From: Branchiostoma lanceolatum
Lineage: Eukaryota; Chordata; Leptocardii; Amphioxiformes; Branchiostomatidae
Direction: 5' to 3'
Length of the DNA: 64,000 nt
NCBI RefSeq assembly: GCF_035083965.1
Contig: NC_089727.1
Span: 21,777,769-21,841,768, forward strand
Positions 57,858 through 64,000 of the stretch are shown here, piece by piece. Numbering within the stretch: the stretch's first letter is position 1; the number at the start of each line of letters is the position of its first letter. The notes beneath the pieces were generated by a model. The model saw only the letters and a list, made by a program, of their open reading frames with translations. It was not told the origin of the DNA and made no database searches. Position numbers and translations under genes: made by a program.

Positions 57858-58088
57858 GTTGTTGGCCTGAGAATGTTCCGGAAGTTGTTGTTGAGGGTTC
57901 ACGGAAGTGACCTGGGGCTCGAACGTGCCTGAAAGTCTCAAGTTTGTATGTTTACTAAGCTGACAGTGGACACTGACGATCACAGTCACACTCGCGACTC
58001 TCTATCAACTTGTTTTGGTCTGGAACAGACGAATTTGGTCGTCGTCATGTGCGAAGCACGGGCACCATAAGTTAAACGACCGGTAGGA

Positions 58089-58127
58089 CAATGACCCTGC
58101 AGGGGTCATTGCTATGACGATGACTCA
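58089..58127 (-). promoter_or_regulatory. UGT2 promoter: ER5-like palindrome plus AP-1-like site
   Basis: CAATGACCC (58089-58097), spacer TGCAG, GGGTCATTG (58103-58111): the same everted pair as in the UGT1 promoter, at 232-254 bp from the ATG. Both half-sites differ from UGT1 by the same symmetrical change. Where UGT1 has TGACGTCA, this copy has TGACTCA (58121-58127), an AP-1-type heptamer. Confidence 0.55.
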
Positions 58128-58249
58128 AGGTCAGTCGAACTTCGGGTAGAACCATAAACTCAAAGCAGATGTAAGGATCCTAGTAGATGAAAGTAACTGT
58201 TTTGTCAGTTTTTTTTTTTATCATGCATTTGTTATACGTCAAGGTTAAT

Positions 58250-58530
58250 ACAACTTTAAGATAAACTAATGATATTGTAAGCCATCTTTGATTTTGACTC
58301 GTCATCAAATTTTCATGATTTATGAATATTGAATCTTAAAAAATACACTTAGTTACATATGATGCTAGTTATGTAGGAAAACAAGAGTGGTTCAGCAAAA
58401 AACATTAAATCCTCATTAGTTAAACCGAAAATTAGTGAATGTTTTTAGATATTCCTGTCAGAAACCTGTTGCCATGGCAACACAAAAATAATGAACTTAT
58501 ACTATTATCATTAAATTGTTGCCAAGTAGA
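58250..58530. mobile_element. inverse, decayed fragment of the piggyBac-like element interior
   Basis: The reverse complement parallels 14476-14730: TGGCAACAATTTAATG, TTGCCATGGCAACAGGTTTC, ATTCAATATTCATAAATCAT and a GTCAAAATCAAAGATGGC-like block appear in the same order. Ends were not found. Confidence 0.5.
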
Positions 58531-59360
58531 TTTTTTGGAAAAAAGGAAGAAGTGGTGGCGTAAACTTGGGCCCCCTAGCCGGTTGTTCTGTCTGGAACTG
58601 CAGGAGCGTTTTTGTCAAACTCTTCCATGGAGAATAACCGAACGATAGACCTCTTATGGCCTTTTTGAATTTCTCGGCGTCAGCTCGGGGTCATGCATCA
58701 AAGTGAGGCTCAAGTTAATATGAATCTACATGGGGGGCATCAGGCACCTAATCCAACAGTTGGAGGATAGGGGAAGCTATAAGAAACTCAACCAACACTC
58801 AAAGAAACTCTGTTATTTACAAACAAAATTTTAAGTATACAATTTAATGTATTAGGTTGTTTAACTAGATAGAAGGGTTTGGGTACAAGGGTAAACAAAA
58901 GAAACTGATAGATTTTGGCCAGAAAAATTACAGGACCTTTGTTTGTCAGAAATGCAGCCTCTAAAGATAAAACGTTGTAAAACTAATCGTCAAAATTAAA
59001 CAAGCCAGCACCATTCATCTGCTTGGATGTATGGAAACTTCTTTTATCATCCTTTGCTATTTGGACAGTATCCACTACAGAAGCCCCCATGAGTGTCAAA
59101 CATCTGTCGAGAATTTAGCTGTTGTGACAAACAACGGTCCTATCTTTGTCTGACTCATTCTACCCTTACCAAGATTGTCACCTTTTCATCATATGCCCCG
59201 ATTTCTGTTGACAATCTCCTTCACTTTATTGTATACTTGGCACTTTTTTTTTTTGTCTTGGTGGACTTGTTTATTGCCGGGTAGACAGCCCAGTTTGTTT
59301 AGTAAACCCTTCAAAAAAGTAGTACGGCCAAAATTCTTGAAGGGACTGTGAGGAAAATCA
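58531..59360. other. upstream flank of UGT2, no gene seen
   Basis: Non-coding; short frames only. The last 90 bases match the UGT1 upstream flank (44040-44121) and end exactly where the LINE begins. Confidence 0.5.
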
Positions 59361-61590
59361 AATGAAGTGAACTTTATTGCTCAACAATCGCACATGGTAC
59401 AATGTATGGCATGAAATCAACAATCTGTTCTACAAGGCTAATCTATCCTACAATTCTAAGTACAAAATATTTTCGAAACCAGTGTATTTGTTACAATATA
59501 TATTCATGTATGGGTAGTTCTGTCTCGCTTTTCGAATGATTTATGGAGAAATTGACCTATGTGCATAGATATAGGAGTCGGACATGACAACAGTACATAG
59601 AAAATATCGCTCTGTGTACCAGATAGGGTGAAGTTTGTCTTATTAGTAATAGTCTGTAAAAGCATATCTCTCTCTTTGCTATAAGTTGGACAATTCATCA
59701 CAAAGTGGAATTCATCTTCAACACTTCCATTACATGTGGGACACAGTCTCTGAGTGGCTGGTGTGTTGTGGTGTCGACCCTTTTCCACTTCTAAGCAATG
59801 TGCACTGATTCTCAGCTTTGTTATGCTATTTGCAAACAGTTTATTATGAATTGATGTGAGACATGTTTCCATGCCAAGTGCTTTTTGATTTTAGAATATG
59901 CGTGTAGTTTACTGGAATGTCTAAGTTGTTCCCTCCAGCCAGAGAGAAATGAGTCTTTCAGACGTTCTTTAAATATGATTCCAAAGTAATTGGCATTAAC
60001 TGCGGGGTTAAACCAAACATTTTGGAACCCATGTCTACATAATATATCTTGAACGTGAGTAGCCCAGTCATGTTCTTCTTCGACTGAAGTGTCGTATGCT
60101 TTTTTAACAATCCTGTCATTAGGTGAATTCTTCCATCTTAGCCAGTCTTTAATCAACTGTGTTTGACTGTCAATGAACAACGGGAATACGCCCAATTCAC
60201 CCCTTACGGTGGCATTTATAAAACTTTTTGGAACACGTAGTATAATTTTGCAAAAATTTAAAAGTACATATTCTAAGTCAGGAATTTCATAGGAAATTTT
60301 TGGTTGATCTAGTGTGACATTCTGGTTCCTTAACAGAGTGTCTGACTGGTAAATCACGTTCAGTTTGTCACTATACTTCTTGAATCGAACAACAACAGGG
60401 CGAGCAACTGTAGACGAGGGGTCTGATATCCTTCCTAGGCGACTAACTCTCAGTAAACCAACATCCGACCCCAATTTTGGACGGAGGATTGTATCTATAG
60501 ATGTTCTGATCTTTTCATTGGGATATTCCTTAATCCCTTTGAAAATTAGGTCTCTACATTGTACATTTATTCCAGTAAGTTCACTGCAATAAAGCAGAAT
60601 AGGTTTCACCAAACTGTTAAACAGATCAATAGCTAGGGAGATTGACGGATTTGAGTTTGATGATAATAATGATTTTAATCTAAAAGAGGCACGTAAAGCT
60701 TTCAGTCTTAACTGTTTAATGGCACGACGAAAAGATCCTGACGGTGTAATGTCCACTCCTAAGTATGTGTAAAATTTAGCTATCTCTAAAGCTTGACCTT
60801 GAGATTTGAAAGGAGAATGCTTATAATTGGCTGTCCGTCCATTTTTTGAGAAAATCATTACTTTTGTCTTTTTCTTATTGATTGATAATTTCCATAGGGA
60901 ACAAAATTGGTCCAGTGTCCTCAGGCATTCTTTTAGGCCTGATTCTGATTTTGATACAAGCACAAGGTCATCGGCCCAAAAAATGCTATTCATATTAGTA
61001 TCTTTTAGTATCAATGGATCACAGGATGTGGAATCAAGTAGGGAAGGAAAATCATTGATGAATAGGTTGAATAGGAGAGGACTCAGATTACAACCCTGTC
61101 GCACCCCGCAAAGAGACTGAAAGTAGGGTGACAGACCATGTGGGGTTTTGACAAATATTCTATGTTATGATACAATTGATTTTATCATCCTAAAGAAGTT
61201 CCCCCCTATCCCTGAAGACAAAAGTTTATAAAATAATCCATTTCGCCAAATTGAATCAAAAGCCTTCCGAAAATCGACAAAGCAAGTATATAATTTACCC
61301 CCGGGTTTGGAAGTCTGCTGGTCGATTAGTGTTTTGAGGAAGAAGACGTTATCACTTGTTCTGAAATCTTTCCTAAATCCGGATTGAAAAGGAGATAGTA
61401 GATTTGAGCTTTCCAGGAAATACTGTAAACGTTTGTTTAAAATAAATGTAAATAATTTGCCTACACAACTAGAAATGGCTATTCCTCTGTAGTTGGTTGG
61501 ATTTGATGTTTCGCCACTTTTATAGAAGGGAACAAGTGTGCTCTGGCTCCATTGCTGAGGAAAATGTCCAGACTGTAGTAGGAGTGTGAA
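59361..61590 (-). pseudogene. LINE with RT and C-terminal zinc knuckle, 5'-truncated, disrupted
   Basis: RT segments in order: WSQSTLVPFYKSGETSNPTN, YRGIAISSCVGKLF, DFRKAFDSIWRNGLF, one in-frame TAA at about 61162, then RQGCNLSPLLFNLFINDFP and the catalytic WADDLVLVSKS, followed by KPILLYCSELTG. Near 59850 the frame shifts and continues as LRISAHCLEVEKGRHHN and a Cys/His knuckle CPTCNGSVEDEFHFVMNC. Both ends are set by comparison with the unoccupied paralogous site at 44121/44122. No target duplication longer than two bases is visible. Confidence 0.85.
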
Positions 61591-62004
61591 CATGTGAAAG
61601 GGAACCATGAGTAAACTGTGCTGTGTGGTGAAGGAATGTGTCGGCTTTTATAATTAGACTGTATACGTAGGATTTTAATCATGAACCTTTTCTACTTTGG
61701 CGTCTAGTCAAGGGGCTCAAGTTACGGCAGGATGAAACCAATAAACAATAAAACAAAGTAACAGATTATAGAAGTCGATAAAATATGCTTATCGTGCGTA
61801 CTGTAATAGGAATCATCATGGCAAAGTAATGACAACTAGCAAGAAAATAGCATCTATTCTACATGGTTTTGAAACCATGAAACAAAGATTGGTCAACCTT
61901 ATATGAATTGATTTAAAATATTTCACGTTCATAATTGACGGGGGTTTTGTTTATTTGCTCACTAGAAAAAAATTCATTTCGTCAAAAACTAGTATTAGAG
62001 TTAT

Positions 62005-62511
62005 TTATTTACTTATTTACTTTGGCCCTTCGCCCCTACCAGGTCATAGGCCACCGTTGATGCTCCTCCACTGGACTCGTCTCTGGGCCTTCTTTTTCAG
62101 GTCCTTCCAGCTACTGCTGATACTCTACATATCCTCTTGAGCGTCTCTCCTCCAACTGTTTCTAGGCCTTCCTCTCTTCCTTTTGCCCTGCAGGTTCAAA
62201 GTCAGGGCCTGCTGGGTGACACTGGAGCTTGGTTTCCTAATGGTGTGCCCTATCCAGGACCATTTCCTCTTCAGTATCTGGCCACTAACTGGGTCCTGTC
62301 CTGCTCTGTCCCACAGCTCCTGGTTACTGACCCTGTCCCACCACCTAATCGTGAAGATTCGTCTCAGACAGGTGTTGATGAAAGTCTGTATCCTGTGCTG
62401 TGTGGCTTTAGTTGTTCTCCATGTCTCGGAACCATATAGGATGACTGACTTGACGTTGGAGTTGAAAATGCGGAGTAAAGTGGCTCTACATATCACTCTA
62501 GATGCCCAGAT
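62005..62511 (-). pseudogene. LINE 3' fragment (copy upstream of UGT2)
   Basis: Paralogue of 44540-45060: RIFNSNVKSVILYGSETW, TCLRRIFTIRWWDRVSN, RKWSWIGHTIRK, then GKRKRGRPRNSWRRD in one frame. It keeps YGSETW where the other copy has an inserted segment, so it is the less damaged of the two. It stops abruptly at the satellite boundary. Confidence 0.75.
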
Positions 62512-62513
62512 CT

Positions 62514-64000
62514 AATAGCTGACCAAAGTTACGCCCCCCACCCACCCAATACTTAAAGCATTATAGACGAATTGCACCGGTCTAAAATTCAATCTCTTTA
62601 TTGGAATTTTCAAACTTTACATTCAATCGACAGGGCACTTGGTGGGTATTTGAGGAAATGATACTGCTTTACTTTCTCATTCATGGCTACGAAGTAATAG
62701 CTGACCAAAGTTACGCCCCCAACGCACCCAATACTTAAAGCATAACAGTCCAATTGCACCGGTCTAAAATTCAATCTCGTTATTGGAATTTTCAAACTTT
62801 ACATTCAAACGATAGGGCACTTGGTGGGTATTTGAGGAAATGATACTGCTTTACTTTCTCATTCATGGCTACGAAGTAATAGCTGACCAAAGTTACGCCC
62901 CCCACCCACCCCATACTTAAAGCATAACAGTCCAATTGCACCGGTCTAAAATTCAATCTCGTTATTGGAATTTTCAAACTTTACATTCAAACGATAGGGC
63001 ACTTGGTGGGTATTTGAGGAAATGATACTGCTTTACTTTCTCATTCATGGCTACGAAGTAATAGCTGACCAAAGATACGCCCCCACCCACCCCATACTTA
63101 AAGCATTACAGTCCAATTGCACCGGTCTAAAATTCAATCTCTTTATTGGAATTTTCAAACTTTACATTCAAACGATAGGGCACTTGGTGGGTATTTGAGG
63201 AAATGATACTGCTTGACTTTCTCATTCTTTGCTATGAAGTAATAGCTGACCAAAGTTACGCCCCCCACCCACCCCATACAGCATTACAGTCCAATTGCAC
63301 CGGTCTAAAATTCAATCTCTTTATTGGAATTTTCAAACTTTACATTCAAACGGTAGGGCACTTGGTGGGTATTTGAGGAAATGATACTGCTTTACTTTCT
63401 CATTCTTTGCTATGAAGTGATAGCTGACCAAAGTTACGCCCCCCACCACCCCATACTTAAAGCATTACAGTCCAATTGCACCGGTTTAAATTCAATCTCT
63501 TTATTGGAATTTTCAAACTTTACATTCAAACGATAGGGCACTTGGTGGGTATTTGAGGAAATGATACTGCTTTACTTTCTCATTCATGGCTAGGAAGTAA
63601 TAGCTGACCAAAGTTACGCCCCCCACCCACCCCATACTTTAAGCATTATAGACGAATTGCACCGGTCTAAAATTCAATCTCGTTATTGGAATTTTCAAAC
63701 TTTACATTCAAACGATAGGGCACTTGGTGGGTATTTGAGGAAATGATACTGCTTTATGGTTACGAAGTAAAAGCTGACCAAAGTTACGACCCCCACCCAC
63801 CCCATACTTAAAGCATTATAGACGAATTGCACCGGTCTTAAATTCAGTCTCTTTATTGGAATTTTCAAACTTTACATTCAAACGATAGGGCACTTGGTGG
63901 GTATTTGAGGAAATGATACTGCTTTACTTTCTCATTCATGGCTACGAAGTAATAGCTGACCAAAGTTACGCTCCCCACCCACCCCATACTTAAAGCATAA
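62514..64000. repeat. 182-bp satellite array, at least 8 units, continues past the window
   Basis: Unit starts (TAGCTGACCAAAG) at 62516, 62698, 62880, 63062, 63243, 63421, 63601, 63771 and 63953: steps 182, 182, 182, 181, 178, 180, 170, 182. Units differ by few substitutions, for example around ACGCCCCCCACCCACCC. The 170-bp unit lost a CTTTCTCATTC segment. Short frames within it are by-products of the periodicity. Confidence 0.95.

Noticed and set aside
62610..62977. Two similar 61-codon minus-strand frames
   Set aside because: They are consecutive units of the 182-bp satellite, disrupted in other units.

Overview
The window looks like nuclear DNA from an invertebrate chordate, most likely amphioxus (Branchiostoma). 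Genes are split by introns with GT..AG borders, and the proteins are metazoan families: an acid-sensing ion channel, a GALNT10-type glycosyltransferase and ER-anchored UDP-glucuronosyltransferases. The non-coding DNA is full of MITEs, tRNA-derived SINEs, LINE fragments and minisatellites. The species call is inference from family content and repeat style; no search was run.

All four confidently modelled genes lie on the minus strand and were rebuilt exon by exon with matching splice phases. (1) 1439-11722: an 11-exon ASIC/degenerin channel of 488 aa. (2) 26258-37395: a 12-exon polypeptide GalNAc-transferase of 603 aa, closest to GALNT10. (3) 39537-43158: a 4-exon UGT of 526 aa. (4) 46437-57857: a second 4-exon UGT of 526 aa, a head-to-tail paralogue of the first, with identical exon lengths and near-identical flanks.

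Between ASIC and GALNT10, 12.9-21.5 kb is a degenerate tandem triplication of a roughly 1.9 kb unit, interrupted by a 1354-bp piggyBac-like non-autonomous element, MITEs and a foldback element; 21.5-25.8 kb is AT-rich and apparently gene-free. A CAGGTGT-type minisatellite (25.8-26.28 kb) runs into the last codons of GALNT10. GALNT10 introns hold two Harbinger-like MITEs, tRNA-derived SINEs, a LINE 3' remnant and a small duplicated piece of one of its own exons.

The UGT locus is a segmental duplication (about 38.97-45.06 kb against 46.0-62.5 kb). It gives natural empty-site comparisons: the large UGT2 intron (8.16 kb against 0.91 kb in UGT1) gained a 21-bp-period minisatellite field of more than 4 kb, itself hit by a LINE and by a MITE-like element, and a second LINE landed in the duplicated upstream flank. 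Both UGT promoters carry the same everted nuclear-receptor-like palindrome at the same distance from the start codon, with symmetrical base changes between copies. The window ends inside a 182-bp satellite array (62.5-64.0 kb).

The genes do not form a pathway in the bacterial sense. ASIC is a plasma-membrane cation channel, GALNT10 starts mucin-type O-glycans in the Golgi, and the UGTs conjugate small lipophilic compounds in the ER. No tRNA, rRNA, CRISPR array or viral gene was recognised.
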